From positions 19,243,154 to 19,307,153 of the forward strand of contig JACDQD010000002.1 of NCBI GenBank assembly GCA_019843655.1: a stretch of 64,000 nucleotides of DNA. The letters are read 5' to 3'. Made by a program: the position numbers and the translations under genes. The notes beneath the pieces were generated by a model. That model saw only the letters and a list, made by a program, of their open reading frames with translations. It did no database searches and was not told the origin of the DNA. The DNA is from Lethocerus indicus. Lineage: Eukaryota; Arthropoda; Insecta; Hemiptera; Belostomatidae. Each line of letters opens with the position of its first letter. Position 1 is the stretch's first letter. Of this stretch, positions 38,563 to 51,300 are shown piece after piece.

Positions 38563-38920
38563 TCCCGGGATCTCAGGATTAAAATGGACAATGTTGAAAC
38601 CGGCTCATACAAAAAAAGGAGCCAGACAAAAAAGCGATGAGGAAGACGTATTGTTCGAGTGAATAATTTGATGGAAAAAGTCGTGGACTAAGTAGTGAGC
38701 ATGCTACAGGAGAAGTACGCCGTGATTTTTTTTCTTTTTCTAATTAATTGGGTGGTCTAATAAATTTAACCTAAGGCGGACAGCTAATTTTCATTCAAAT
38801 TCCTTGTTGGCACATTCCAAATAACGAGTAGACAATTATTGCAGTAACTACCCGATATTAATTTTATTCAGTACGATATACTTATTATTCATCGGGCGAA
38901 TGAGGGTGTGAACGTATGGT

Positions 38921-38928
38921 GAAATTAC
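38921..38928 (-). other. 5' splice site following the glypican exon
   Basis: The exon ends in AAG and is followed on the minus strand by GTAATTTC, a good match to the AAG|GTRAGT donor consensus. Without splicing, the frame runs only a further 15 or so codons to a stop. Confidence 0.8.
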
Positions 38929-39081
38929 CTTGAAGAGCTGTAGCGGTGGTAGCGAGCATCCCGTGTATGGATTGGAAATTGTGATGGAGGAGAGCATGGA
39001 GCTCTTTGGTCACCGTCTGCTGGAGCGTCACCTCCATTTCGGGAGTGCAACAGCTTGCACCCGACCTGCACACTCCAGACC
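38929..39081 (-). CDS. Internal exon of a glypican (Dally/Dlp-type heparan sulfate proteoglycan)
   Basis: Seen: on the minus strand a 153-bp open segment begins right after TTTGTTTCAG and ends CTTCAAG before GTAATT. It starts with the last two bases of a codon and ends with the first base of one (phase 1 on both sides), leaving 50 full codons. Read in that frame it begins SGVCRSGASCCTPEMEV and ends SIHGMLATTATALQ. The pattern Cys-x4-Cys-Cys-Thr-x-Glu-Met-Glu followed by a helical, Leu/His-rich stretch is the hallmark of the glypican N-terminal domain (compare the CCT-x-EME segment of animal glypicans). Known: glypicans are extracellular GPI-anchored core proteins bearing heparan sulfate, which shape Wnt, Hedgehog and BMP gradients; these cysteines are part of the conserved set that forms disulfides. 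Reading past the donor gives a stop about 15 codons later, supporting splicing there. Inferred: an early exon, after the signal-peptide exon. Which paralog (dally or dally-like) cannot be settled from 51 codons, so no symbol is given. Confidence 0.87.
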
Positions 39082-39098
39082 CTGAAACAAAGAGAAAA
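39082..39098 (-). other. 3' splice site of the intron preceding the glypican exon
   Basis: On the minus strand the exon is preceded by TTTTCTCTTTGTTTCAG, a pyrimidine-rich tract ending in CAG. A TTAAT-type branch-point candidate lies about 20-30 bases further upstream (near 39105-39112). The site sets the exon's start and its phase. Confidence 0.8.
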
Positions 39099-39559
39099 TA
39101 ATATTAACATTAAATAAACACGTAAGAAATGCTCCAGTTAAGGTTCAAAATCTGAACAACAAATTATTTGAGAACCGACTGCTTAACACATTTTAGTACC
39201 GGGAGTACCTTTAGTATCTTTACCAGAGGTGATCGTTGGAGAAGAATTAAGGATCATTAACTCGGGGGTTTTTGCTAATGTAAAAAAACATACATTAAAG
39301 TAAGTAATGTCTGTTATAAACGTAAAGGGAGTATGAGTAGTCAGCCATCTCAAATGTGAAGATACCTACAGTAAAAGAGCATTAATAACATGAAAATAGT
39401 CTTATTATTGAATTAATGAATTATGAAAAAAGCTCGTCTTATTATTTATTTCCAGATCTAATAACAATATACACTAAATCCTATATATTCATGCGACGGA
39501 TGTATTCTCAGGTTTGGTGGCAAAACGTCAAAGGAAACACAAAATGATATTAGTAAAAT

Positions 39560-39940
39560 GTGAAGGACAGCCCGGCTATGAGAGAACGAACTGGGAGGGA
39601 AGCTAATTTTCAGCCGGCACATTATTGCAGAATGAAATTTTCATTGGACGAGGACCGGCGACAACTGGCCTCCCCCCGCCCGTCTCCCGCCCCCGCCAAC
39701 CAGTAGGGACCGATAGAGCCGCTTCCCAGTTTTTCCGGCAAAACAGAGCCGCTCTAAATAACTAAAAACACAATTAGCCGCAGGTGCGCTCCCCGCCCAA
39801 CCCTGCGCTTTGTTCAACCCGCTGAATCATAGCCCCCTCCGACAAAGGCCGACCAATTATTTACGACCATTAGTCTCAAATTATAATCGGAATAAAACCG
39901 AGGAGGGAGGGGGAAGGGAGAATATTGAATTTTATTCTGA
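39560..39940. promoter_or_regulatory. CpG-rich candidate intronic regulatory element upstream of the exon
   Basis: A compact G/C-rich block within AT-rich DNA, about 480 bases upstream of the exon in transcript sense. It holds C-tracts (GCCTCCCCCCGCCC), an E-box CAGGTG (39781-39786) next to ATTAG-type homeodomain cores, and CCAATTA. This composition is typical of insect intronic enhancers, but no specific regulator can be named from sequence. Confidence 0.3.
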
Positions 39941-41619
39941 AATCCGTTAAGAGGATTAATGAATCCAGGGAATAAGTGTTCTTTTTGTCCTACACCATTA
40001 TTCACCATTGTCAGTTAGCACTATCAGATTTATGGCTGACTTTAACAATAAAAATGCTAAAAATGTTACGAAATTATAATCGCCTAGAGTGAGAAAACCA
40101 CCTCCAAATTAAAGTCAATAACGTTTTTACCCCGTTTGGCTGTCGAATGTGCGTTTGACAACAAAACAGAATATCCCTCAACAAGGTACAACAGGAACGG
40201 ACAAACAATGTTCAAAAATTATCAACGATGACGTCCCTGTAAGGATAAATGTAAAAACTGCATTTTTCTTCGTATAGTGTGAGCTTGACAGACCTCCATG
40301 TTCAAGCTTTACAGAGGCCGTAGTCATAGCTATCCCCATATACTAGGTGGCACTTAACCCGAATATTGGTGTACAGTCGAAATTCTCAGGTCGCATAATG
40401 GCCTCCAATGACATTGGTTACCCTCATTGATGGACATGACATTTTAAAGAGGCCAATTAAGCGCCGAGGGTACGCCACAATACAACTCGGACGAGACCAT
40501 TCCGCTGTTCTGAGCTCGCTCGTTTATTATTCATTCCATCAGTTCGCACGGAAGATACAAAGGTCGGGTATTCTTGGTTCGAGCAAACTATACTACTAAG
40601 CGACACGTTTACAACACATAATTATGTGGCATAATGTACAACAAACATGAACCTGAACAAAACTTGTTTCGAGTCACCGCGAATCCTTTTTGTACACCAT
40701 ACCCTGCTGGACACCAGCGTTTATCTCAAACAGCCCCACCCACCACCCGCACATATCGAATTTCCGTCTGACTATGCGCTGTTTATAAGATAATGACAGT
40801 AGTGGGATTGAACGGGGGAGTCCTAACAGCAATTTCACCTGAGCCCCCGGTAACTCAATTTTATCGGGCCCTCTCGCCGGCCACTTTGATCACTCCCCCG
40901 GCCGAATACCAGTCATCGCATACCGGCTTTTATACTGGGCAAGAGAGAATCCCGTTCTAAAATGGCCCGGAACCTCTCCTAGACGTGAAACCTAATCCCT
41001 AATGTAGATGAGAATGTGCGAGTAACTAGCGTAGTTTCTCAAATAGTATTGCTCCGTATTAATAGTCAACTAGGCTAGATAGTGTACGTATTTGGGGTAG
41101 AGGAGGCTAGGAGCATTAATACCCGATTAAATAATAGTACGTTACTATACTTGATGAAATCTTATTATTTCATTATAGTTGTCTTGTAGTCCAAAAATAA
41201 TTTGAATATAATATTAAAATCTATAATAATAGATACCATGACTAGGCTGGTTTTGTTTATTGTTTATGTTTGTTGATGGCCATTATCAGCAGAAATTCTA
41301 TTAGTATCTTAGTAACAGTATATTCGTACGGGTGTCGGTTGACAATGGGCATCCTGTTAGTGTGTTGCTTCGAATAATAATAACGATGACGAAACAGAAA
41401 TATGATACTGGTTATAGTATTTCCAATCCTTGTGAAATCCATTAAGTAACCGCCAGCAGTATCATTGTAAAACCAGTAAGTTGTTAAATACAAATAAAAG
41501 CGGTTAACGAGATTGAAAAGATAATTCCATAACAAGTTCTTTTGAATCCGCTCTTAATATAGTTATATTAAAAGTATACATATAAGGCCAACGCTCTCGA
41601 TAAAAGTGGCGACATACCC

Positions 41620-41732
41620 ATAAAGGAGCGTGGGTTGGGGTTCAGCATAACTGGTTAAACCGGCACGGCGTTTAAGCGCCGACCCGGTTCGGATCTCTGC
41701 GACGGACCGAATTTACATTTTGAAACTTGAAA
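41620..41732 (+). mobile_element. tRNA-derived SINE-like fragment, copy 3 (best preserved)
   Basis: The plus strand has an A-box-like AGCATAACTGG (41644-41654), a perfect anticodon-arm-like hairpin CGGCG-TTTAAG-CGCCG (41667-41682), and a B-box-like GGTTCGGATCT (41686-41696). A tail GACGGACCGAATTTACATTT follows. Order and spacing match a tRNA head followed by the SINE tail seen in copies 1 and 2. No intact acceptor stem is seen. Confidence 0.5.
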
Positions 41733-41828
41733 ATAATAGTTCTCTTAAAATAAATAACCACCACCAGGCCTCGATAAAAAAATACACAATAATGTTTAGT
41801 AATATATTAAATGTACGCAGGTAACTAC

Positions 41829-41866
41829 ATCTGTTTAGTGAAACCGTAGCAGCCGAAACGTCTATA
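41829..41866 (+). mobile_element. Possible Penelope/CR1-like 'GCCGAAACGTC' motif
   Basis: The plus strand contains CTGTTTAGTGAAACCGTAGC followed by AGCCGAAACGTCTAT. A '...GCAGCCGAAACGT' block is widespread near the ends of arthropod Penelope-like and CR1-like elements. No coding remnant was recognised next to it. Confidence 0.25.
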
Positions 41867-41978
41867 CCGAATATTGATGTCTGAAACTTATTTTTCATAA
41901 ATAAATGGAAATTATAAACCAAGCAGATAAGTAAAGGACATTCGAGGACTAGGATTATTGACAGGAGGATTGTAGGAT

Positions 41979-42006
41979 GTGTGTGTGTGCGTGTGTGTGT
42001 GTGTGT
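41979..42006 (+). repeat. Imperfect (GT)14 microsatellite
   Basis: Twenty-eight bases of GT with one C interruption at 41990. A GA-rich stretch with a run of ten G (42035-42044) follows. Confidence 0.92.
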
Positions 42007-42291
42007 AAATGCGTGAGAGATAGAGAGAGCGACAGGGGGGGGGGAGAGTGAAGCTGAACTCGACATTAACTGACGGATGCAGGCGACGTAACTGGAATGT
42101 TAATCAGATCACTGGACGACATTACATTTCAAAACGCATTAAGCGCACAGTGCCCAATGCAGCGTGCCGAGGTCCCCCGATGCCACTCTTGACCTCATAT
42201 TTGACTAAACGTTTGCTATTTTCAATTAACTGTACGCGTATTCAAAGGATAAGTTCGTTAGTGACTACGAATATATTCAATTAAAATTCTG

Positions 42292-42345
42292 ATTTTATCA
42301 TTCATTGCAGTTCCGAGTTTTCGCCATCGTCAGTTTTATCTCATC
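42292..42345 (-). mobile_element. 3'-tail fragment of a retroelement, GATGGCGAA family, copy B
   Basis: The minus strand reads GTTACTGATGAGATAAAACT then GACGATGGCGAAAACT, and within 20 bases CAATGAATGATAAAAT. Core and ATGA-rich tail both match copy A, but the spacer between them is shorter. Confidence 0.4.
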
Positions 42346-45300
42346 AGTAACACAGAGAGGCTCTTACGAATGTCGGCTTTATGAGTGAAGCCTTCTTTGA
42401 TTTGACGTCTAAAAGGAATAGCAAATACAAAGTTATATTAAACTGTGTTGGTGACAGGGTGGAAAAATTACACCTGGTTTCTTTATTCACTTATTATTCA
42501 AACAGCGATATGTGCAGTTTCAATTTTTTACTTACGGGCTCAAACATTCTATTAGGGAATGGCTACGACCTCGTTTCCTTTCTGGCTACAGTGGTGGATG
42601 GAGAGTATATCGGTAAACGTGTACTCCAATCTGTAGTACAATGTCAACATCGGGGGCGCTAAAATCGAAAGGGCCGGGGAAACAATTGGAGTTGACCTCC
42701 CTGTCCAAATTGGCACTCCGGTCGTACACCGAATTCAATCCGCTCCGCGCTAATTGAAACGTTAAATGTGAAATCTGCCGATGAAACGATTCGAAACGGC
42801 TGTGACTATCCGAGGAAATTTATTTGGGGGAGAGGGGGGGACAAAATCTGCCCAGGGGACGGACAAACTCGTCCCGGGCGAACATTCCTCTGGACCGCGG
42901 ACAAGATGACGCCCGGCATTTTCGCAGATGGCCCTAAGAAAAATGATTGGCTCTAAAAATTTTACGGCGGTACAATTCCAGAGGGAGAAATGGAAGGGGG
43001 GTATAATAGGGTTGGTTTAATCTCGACTCTCCCAGTTCTAGTACCGTCCCAATTTTTTCAGCCCAAGCATGAACTGTACCGACGTAAAGTGTAATATAGG
43101 CAAAACTACGGGTTCCAACGTAATAACGAACACATTTCCAAATGTCTCTCTGGAGGTGGCCAATATGTCGCGTAAAACCAACATTAGGAAGCCTCCAAGT
43201 AACCAAGAATCTACGATTAGTCGCGTCCTAATTTACCAAAAAGTGTTTTTGATAACAATAACTTTATATATGGACTATTTATTATTTATATAGTACTACT
43301 AATGTCTGCCACCCGGATTACGGCTTTATCGCGAATTAGAACTCAGGCCTAATATATCAGATTTGACCATTCTGCCGGCCCCTCCCCATTCTTCATTCTC
43401 TTACGAATAAAATTCCAAACCGTCATGTATAGTGCCGCATTCAACAGAAGTAGATAACGCGCCTTTCGTTTCTCTTCAGCACAGACGGAAGTTTATTCAA
43501 AGCCTTTTATTTTAACATTATTAATCTTCGCTTCGGGCCCTTCCGCCCGCTAAATAATCTCTAATTATTTATTCAAGAATTCGCGGAAGTGTAAGGCGCA
43601 TGGAGAGTCGGACATTCTTTCTAGTCCCGGGGTCCCCTTTTAATTAACGGTACGTACAATTAGTCCCCTTCTGGAAGGGGAGGGGGGACTCGTTATCTGT
43701 CGGCCATCCTTTTTTACCGGGGAAACATTCTTTTGGGGTCCTCCCTGGGGGAGAAAGGAGCCGGATGAGTGGGAAGGGGGACGCTCATTTCGCCGACAGT
43801 GGCCCGCGGTGGGACTCTACTACTCCCCCTTTCTCAGACTAGCCCTCTTTGCCGCCCCTCTTTCCTCCATTCAATTCCTTTCCTCCCAACTATCGCATTC
43901 CTCGACGCTGGCCCACGGCCTGTGTCCCTAACTGACCGGTCACAATTTCATTTCGTAATTAATAAAGCCCATTCCTGGCCATATCACAAGCCCAGAAGCG
44001 TTTTTAATGAGTTTATAACTTGTTTAATGAATCTTTATCTATTGTCTCAACTCGCCGATATGGCCGTAACCTAGCCCAGTATCGGCTTCCCGATACCGTC
44101 AGTAGAATTCCGTTAATAATTCACTCATGTGTTGGGGTCTTATTTAAATAGAAACTTACAGAAGATATAATCTTAACAAAATTGTATCAAGATGTAACAA
44201 GATCTCAACAAGCAAACCCCCAACCACCCACCCTTTTCCCAACCCAAAAATATTTTAAACCACCTTTTCTTTTAAACCATAATTTTTATTTTTGAAAAAT
44301 GACATCCAATCTCGTGTATTACATATATGCCAAACACATACGTACGAATGAAACAAAAACCGGTACAATTGTATGGGCAAGGCATTTCCATTGGAACGAG
44401 CGCCATCCTTTTAACAATTTAATGCATAATTCTCGAGTGTCTCGTTTCGTTAACAATGTTAATTTCAACCTTTGGACTGGGAGATACAACTAGTTTAATA
44501 AAAACCGGAACGATAAAACTCCAGGGTATGGCGGCGAAATTAAACAAGGCCCTGACCCCGGCCGCACTTCCAAAAGCGGGGGGGGGGGAGGTAGAGGCAG
44601 TAGAAAACCCCCTGTCGAGTAACATTTTTAATTACAAATTTATTAAACGGCGCGAAAGGAAATAAATAGGGGGATTCCGGACCGAGGAGAGTGAAGGGGC
44701 CATTTTTTTGTCTGAACTTGACACACGTGTCTCTTCTGAACTAATCCTCTCCCAGAAGTAATTGCGCAGATAATGTCCAGCAAGTTATAACACAAACGCC
44801 AAAGCTGCAAATTGTAGTACTCGTGCGCATGAATCCATTTTTATTATAAATTTCTGAAGTACGATTTAGTTTTATATACACTTATGTACTGTATAGACAT
44901 CCACCAAATATTTTAGATATTTGGACTCCAATTTTCAATTTATTTCACGGTTCTGAATACATCCTACATGCTCAGAGCGACATCTGTGTAACAGAAATTA
45001 TGGAACTGTGACCTTATTTTTAAGTTATTTTAAATTTGTTTACTTCTCCAAATTATTGAGGAGTTATATACTGATAGGGTTTATTGAACTGATAACAGTG
45101 CTTATTCTCAACCTATAGAACAAAGAGGTAATTTCATTAGAATAATACAGTCCGTTAGATCTTGGCTAATCTATAGTGCATATAAATTTCTGGAATTTTC
45201 CAATGTGCTTGAATAGTTCATTTTCCATTCCTTTAATATGAATACATGAAAGGAATCCGAGAGTATTATGAATGCCAGTAAGAACCAGTAAGGAAGTTCC

Positions 45301-48300
45301 GAGATCATGAATCGCAAACTTCTATAAGGGCGATTTAGTCAGATTTGAGCGGATCCTTAAGCCCTAATGGGGAACACGACCAGAAATCTTGGTGTTTACG
45401 AACTAGTTTGGAGGCCGGCGGTTGGTACTAGGTGACCGCACCCTCCGATAACCGTGACCAAAGGCCCCATTGTCGGCCCAACAATGTCCGAGGATCTCTC
45501 ACACAATTCTTCCCCTCTTATCCTTCCCATCGTCACACTTCTCTATCCGTCTTTTTCAAGAAGCCAGTAGTCGCGACGTCGCAGACGCGTCACAATTCGC
45601 TCTTTCTCTCCCACGCTCCTCCTCGATCACTATACCCCAACAGAAATGTTTGCTTTTAGCAACTATTTCTGTTCTAAGCGACTTTCCAAATTCGCTGGTG
45701 TTCGTCCAATTTCAATGGTTAAAACAAAACTTATTTTGTCTTGGTGTTTTACGAATGTCAAATGCGCAAACTGAGGAGCGATTTTTAATGGGAATAAAAT
45801 TGAAAAGTTTCAAAATCTTCTTTACAGCGGAACTTTTAAAATTAATCTGTGACTTTATGCGTGTGAACGTACGTCATGTCAGAAATGTAATACATCGTAC
45901 CCGCCGAGAATTCCATGAAATTTCCCGCAATCAAGCCAAGTTCCGTAACAGGTCCTTCTGAAATTTGCATCGCTAAATCGAATAAGGGCCGACGAATAGC
46001 CAAACGAGGAGGCAGAATGCTTCGTTAAGAACTCCAAATTCATGACAGGTACCGCGGTATGGGCGGGCAGCCACGGATGTTTTTCACCGGGGTTCGGCAT
46101 TTCAAATAAAGCTCTTCCTGGAGCTTTGAATCCTCCGAGATTTAAAGTCTGCTAACTCGGAAACGAGTTCACGCCGTTAGGGTCCGTTTGTCTTCATTCC
46201 CCTCGCAATAGTATTTAATTTTGAATTTACCAGGATAATCCTCTTATTTTTCATTATACCTCAATATTTGATAGAGTCACTGCCCATTAGTTACTGAATT
46301 ATTTATTTTTTTTGTTGCTGCTGGGATATTGGGATATATTAACATTTATTATCATTAAATAGGGTATAATATTGTTCAAAGTACGCAGATGAAAAGAGCA
46401 AGGTTGCACCGGCTGCAAACCTTTTTATTGGTTAAACAGGACACTGAAGGTCCCAGTGCTCGCTCTACACCTTGCTAGTTTCGACAATCTGCAGCCGGCA
46501 GAGAAACAGTATTATATTCAAATGACATTACGCTCAGTTCTTCGCGGACAAATAAGGTGGACAATTGGATACTTCGCTTGTTACTCTTTAGTTTGAAATC
46601 AGAATCACTTCTTGTTATGATGAGGAGAGGGGAGTTTGAATGCCGGTTTGTTATTAGAAACAGGGATACGAAAAGAAAAACAAAATCCGAGAAGAAATGA
46701 TCCAATCTCGAATGACGAACAAAAGGAGAAAACAACTCAAAGCCGACCACGTTCTCGCCGCTTGGAAAAAGAAAGACCAAGGAACAGTACAAAAACGCTT
46801 GAGTAATTATTGGCGTGAAGTTGATGAAACTTTGAGCCCGGCTCTACTTGAGAGAGAAAGAAAACCGCTTCAAATTTATTTTAGTTCGAAACCGAGGAGC
46901 GAGGAGTTAATCTACCGAGGATGTACCTCATATATTCAACTGAAATAGCAATTCGAATTCACACTAACATGTGAATTGTAATGTTATAAGTTATGCTTCT
47001 CGCAGACCTAACACATACATAACCATTTTCCACACATAAACATAAATGAATAGGTGCTTAATTTTAATAAATTTGAGTTATTACAAAAATGGATGCCTAC
47101 CTGCATGGTAGAGTAATAGTTTTGTTATCCCACGATAACGGGCACTCAAAGGATGTTACTATAACAGCTCTAAATCTCTATCGCGTTAAATAATAAGTTG
47201 TCCTATTTTTTAAATACATTATATAATCGATAGATAACCGGGGGGTAGGATAAAACGAATTTAACACCAGAACGTGTGGTAATGAGTAACCGGACAAGAG
47301 AGCGGTTGGTGAAGTTATCATTCAGCGGAATAAGGCCGCACGAAGTGGCGCCAATTTCATCACTGCTCTCTCTGTTCGACTTAAACGTCCCGACTCGCAG
47401 AGGTCGCCTTCCCGCTTTCAGAAGGCTTCGTCCTTGCTATCACTTAATTGTCAAAGCGTCGCCATGAATGTCCGACACGGATTTGATTTTAACGGTTGGC
47501 CATCGCTGTTTCCCGGCGTAAGGCCACAAATGACACAAATGGGAATGTGAAAAAATAGAGCAAAAAAATCTATCAAACTGGTAAGAAAAAATCTTGAGAA
47601 ATCTCTGACTTGTATTGAAAAATTATTTTCCACCATTATAAAGGACCATCAATGCCAAGAATTAATACATGGAAATAATAATATTATAATACTGGTTCAC
47701 AATGCAAATATTGAAGTTTCACAACCTAACTCTTGAGGCGTGTCGCGCGGCTTTAATAGACTGAGCACCCTCGGAAGTCTAATTAAATGTCATTAATATC
47801 GGCAATTCTAAGCTCAGAAGCAAGAAAGTTAGCAATGTAATCACTACTGACGATAGCGACAAGCTGTTGGTTTAATTAAACGAGAAAATGGAGACATTTA
47901 TTGTCTTTACCGATACAGTAACGGTCGGTTTCATACTGTCCTGTTTGTCACGGGTAACCAGAAAAAAATCGAATGACTTGAAACAGTTAAAAATTACAGG
48001 ATGCGAACGTAGATGTATCTACGCTATGGCTTCTGCTGTCTTTTTTCACCAATGTTGTGTCCCGGATTGATATTCGCGTCGGCAAGAGACGAGACCGGTT
48101 TCACCTGCATTTTCGGCACAAAAGAAAAAGCAGCCCACCCCGCCTTTGACAACAGTCAGCCAATGAGGTCGTAAATTCCACCGCCGCGGCTCCTTCGAAA
48201 GGAGACCGGGAATGCCCCGCATAATACAGGCGAAAAAACGACAGGAATCCCCCCGTCCGTGAAGGTCAGCAAAGCCGTAAAGGGATGTCGGAGATGCTGC

Positions 48301-51300
48301 AGGAAGCTTCGCCCAGCCAGCAGGCTCCTTCTTCTTCAAAAGGACCATCTCGGCCCCAGCGTGTAACGAGGCCGTTGACAGAGAGAAACGCAGAAATGAA
48401 GCTAGAGGAAAAAATCGAGAGTTAAGAAATAGCAGAGATAGAACTCTCACTTGGTAATTGTAGTGGTAGCGTATTGTGCTGAATCATTCCTGTCGTTAAT
48501 TTTAATATAAGGGCCAGGAGCTTTATTATGAATTTACATTGATAGGAGTGTCCTCGACAGGGAAATCTCGAAATTCGACTAGACCGCGGCGTTGAAACTT
48601 GTTTCAAATAAGGCGAATAATACAGAGCTTAGGTTTAGTAATAACCTCCGACTGGTGGAGGGGGCGCCGCGCCATAAGAGGACTACGGCAACACGCAGAG
48701 TCGATTAATTTCCTCGGCTCGCCAACTACAAGACCGGGTATGCTCCTGTATGTACACATAATAATCCAACTTACCACGCAGTCTGCGCACTCACGGACCA
48801 TTTGATTTCTGGTAATGTATAGTCATTTTAACTGGCTAATGCACGTTTTTTTTTATTGCACAATCAACATCGTTTACATGTTATGGGTGCAATTGATTTG
48901 TGTATTGTCCTGATTTACCCATAAGATTTAAAGTTGTTAAAAGAACACTTAAATTCACAGATTCAGAAATCATTCTGTTGGAAATATTTCCTACTGGAAT
49001 GCAGCATTTACTTTTAGGGATAACTGTTTACTTTTACATTCAATATTTTTTATTACAAGGTATACATGCTCACTGTGATAGAAAGATAATATTGCGAATC
49101 CTTGGCGGAGAAGAAACGAGAAAGAATATCTTGGGGTTGCTCTCCCTTCGGCATAAAACCCCTTCCGAGGCGTCTCAACCAAAGCGGCTTTACCTCGAAG
49201 CAAATCGGCCAAAATAAATATAGGTCCGGATAAAGGCTGACGTCGGGTGGGGATATACTTGTATGTATACAAAGAGGTACTCATGTATATCCAGAGTTGT
49301 ACACAGGTTTATACGGGTGTAAGGTGAGGCGCCGGCTCCGACACTGTTCATCCACTGAACGATATCACAAACCACAAACAGCGGGTACCACGGTTTTCCG
49401 GGTCCACCGTCGAATACTTCGGGTGTTCTAGATTTGATAAATTTGAACTGCGCACGGATGGATACTCTCGAACCGAAGGTTGGCTCCAAACACGTCTTGG
49501 TGATTTACCAGTGGCCCGACCCAGGTATTTTTTGTTCATTTTTGTAAACGCCTGGTACATTAAAGACAACTTCGACTGACGAACCTATATTTAACGTATA
49601 TTTCCTTTTATTTTGATAACATACTAATTCGAGAAAAAGATAGAGATTGTATAATAACCTACCCCGCTATGGTAGACCACCAGGGCGGTTTGGTACTGGC
49701 ACTTAAAAAATTATACATATATAATGTATACTTATTACTAATCTATTAGTAATAAAACTTTACTCTTATTATTATTTATTTATCTTATAATTATTTATTA
49801 TCACTAATATTTTACTCATTAAAAAACACATACATCAAATTGCACGTAGATATAACGAGATATCATGTTTCTTAGTTGTGTAATTATCTCCTCGAGTTTG
49901 TCGGAGCAGAAAGGTAACAACACAGGGCTATTGAAACACGAACCAAATTCGGTAAACGCAAACAAAACCGGACATTTCAGATAAAAAAAAAACGGAATTG
50001 CCCTAACCGAAACCTAGAGATACGAAAACATAAATGGGTGCTAGAGAGCAACTGAGAACGACAGAAGGAGACGCGAAGGGAGACAGGGGATAAATAATAT
50101 CAAGGAATTCGAGCCGACTCCAATTTTCAAAGCCGCGTTCCAATTATAAATATTTTCATTCCACCGCGGGCGTAAAAATATTTAGGGACAAATTATGGAG
50201 GCAATTTCCGAACTTTTACGACCGGCGAAGAAGGGACTATTTCTGGATTCGACCCGGGGGGGCAAGGATGGAATCCTTGGAATCCGGCATTTCGTGAATA
50301 TTTCACGTATTAATATATGGCCTATTTTTTCAAAACTTCAGAGGTTTCTTCTTCAAAGCTGTGACTACTGTAATTCATTGAGTTTTTTAATATCCATGTC
50401 ATGAATTTTAAAATACACGAGTGCAGTTGGAATAGATATAAAAACAAGATCCTAATTAAGGATACCTGGACTATTTATTGAAGAATACATCATAGACTCT
50501 ATACCATGTAACCGGCCAAATAATACGACCCTTCAGCAATGGTCACGAAAGCTCATTTTAAGTAACAACTTTATACCCCAAAAAGGATAAACACTTTGTT
50601 AGAGATATGGGCGTTTCCAATCCTATAGGATTCCAATCATAAATCTAGTCACACCCTAAATCACTTGACTGTCAACGGAGTACACTCCAGTATCTCGAGT
50701 CATCATATTGGTAATCATGCCAGGTGTTGCGTGAAGAAATAAATGCATTAATTAATAAATATTAACACTTTCGGACGGCCATTTCAATAATTCAATAATA
50801 CCAGTAATAGACCCGACATTTATATTTATTGCAGCTTATAAATAGGGTGCCACCGCTGAATGTGTTGGTTTCGCTTAAGCAGGCAAATGTTGACAGAGGA
50901 ACAGATTTAACTGTGCAATTAATATGGCGGAACAAGGTCAAGTAGTAACAGGTGCAAAGCCGCTTAAGGCAAAGCCCTTTATAGCTGGAATAATTCTATC
51001 ATTAGCGGTAACAAGACAAGCTCAGACAATAAATATTTCCTTCGCTTTAAACAAAATTCCTACCTGAGTTGGAAATTGTTTAGTATAAATATATTATATA
51101 TTATGCGACATAGGGATGGGCAAGGAATGGAAAGCAGAAAATACTAAGATGACAAAACTCTTCACCCAGGTGAAAAATGAACTCCACAGGAAGCCTGTTA
51201 ATAAACAGGCACGTTAGATTATCCGGATACAGTTAAACCTGTACTATTTTTCGTAATACATACCAAAAATATATTTTCTATGAATAGCACATATTCAACA

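Larger units (their letters stand above)
39082..41619 (-). other. Probable intron upstream of the glypican exon
   Basis: Transcript-upstream flank of the exon. Contains the CpG-rich candidate regulatory block (39560-39940), a second G/C-rich stretch at about 40380-40990, and AT-rich DNA. No signal-peptide exon could be identified. Confidence 0.5.

Noticed and set aside
42381..42662. 93-codon ORF next to the GATGGCGAA repeat core
   Set aside because: Considered as element coding sequence, but it has no transposase, reverse transcriptase or nuclease motif and lies in an arbitrary position relative to the tail.
45470..45961. Longest ORF in the window, 163 codons, plus strand
   Set aside because: No recognisable domain and low-complexity Ser/Pro/Phe composition. 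An ORF of this size is within chance for 64 kb searched in six frames.
48046..48450. 134-codon minus-strand ORF
   Set aside because: Lies in a CpG-rich patch where stops are scarce; no domain, splice context or conserved motif.
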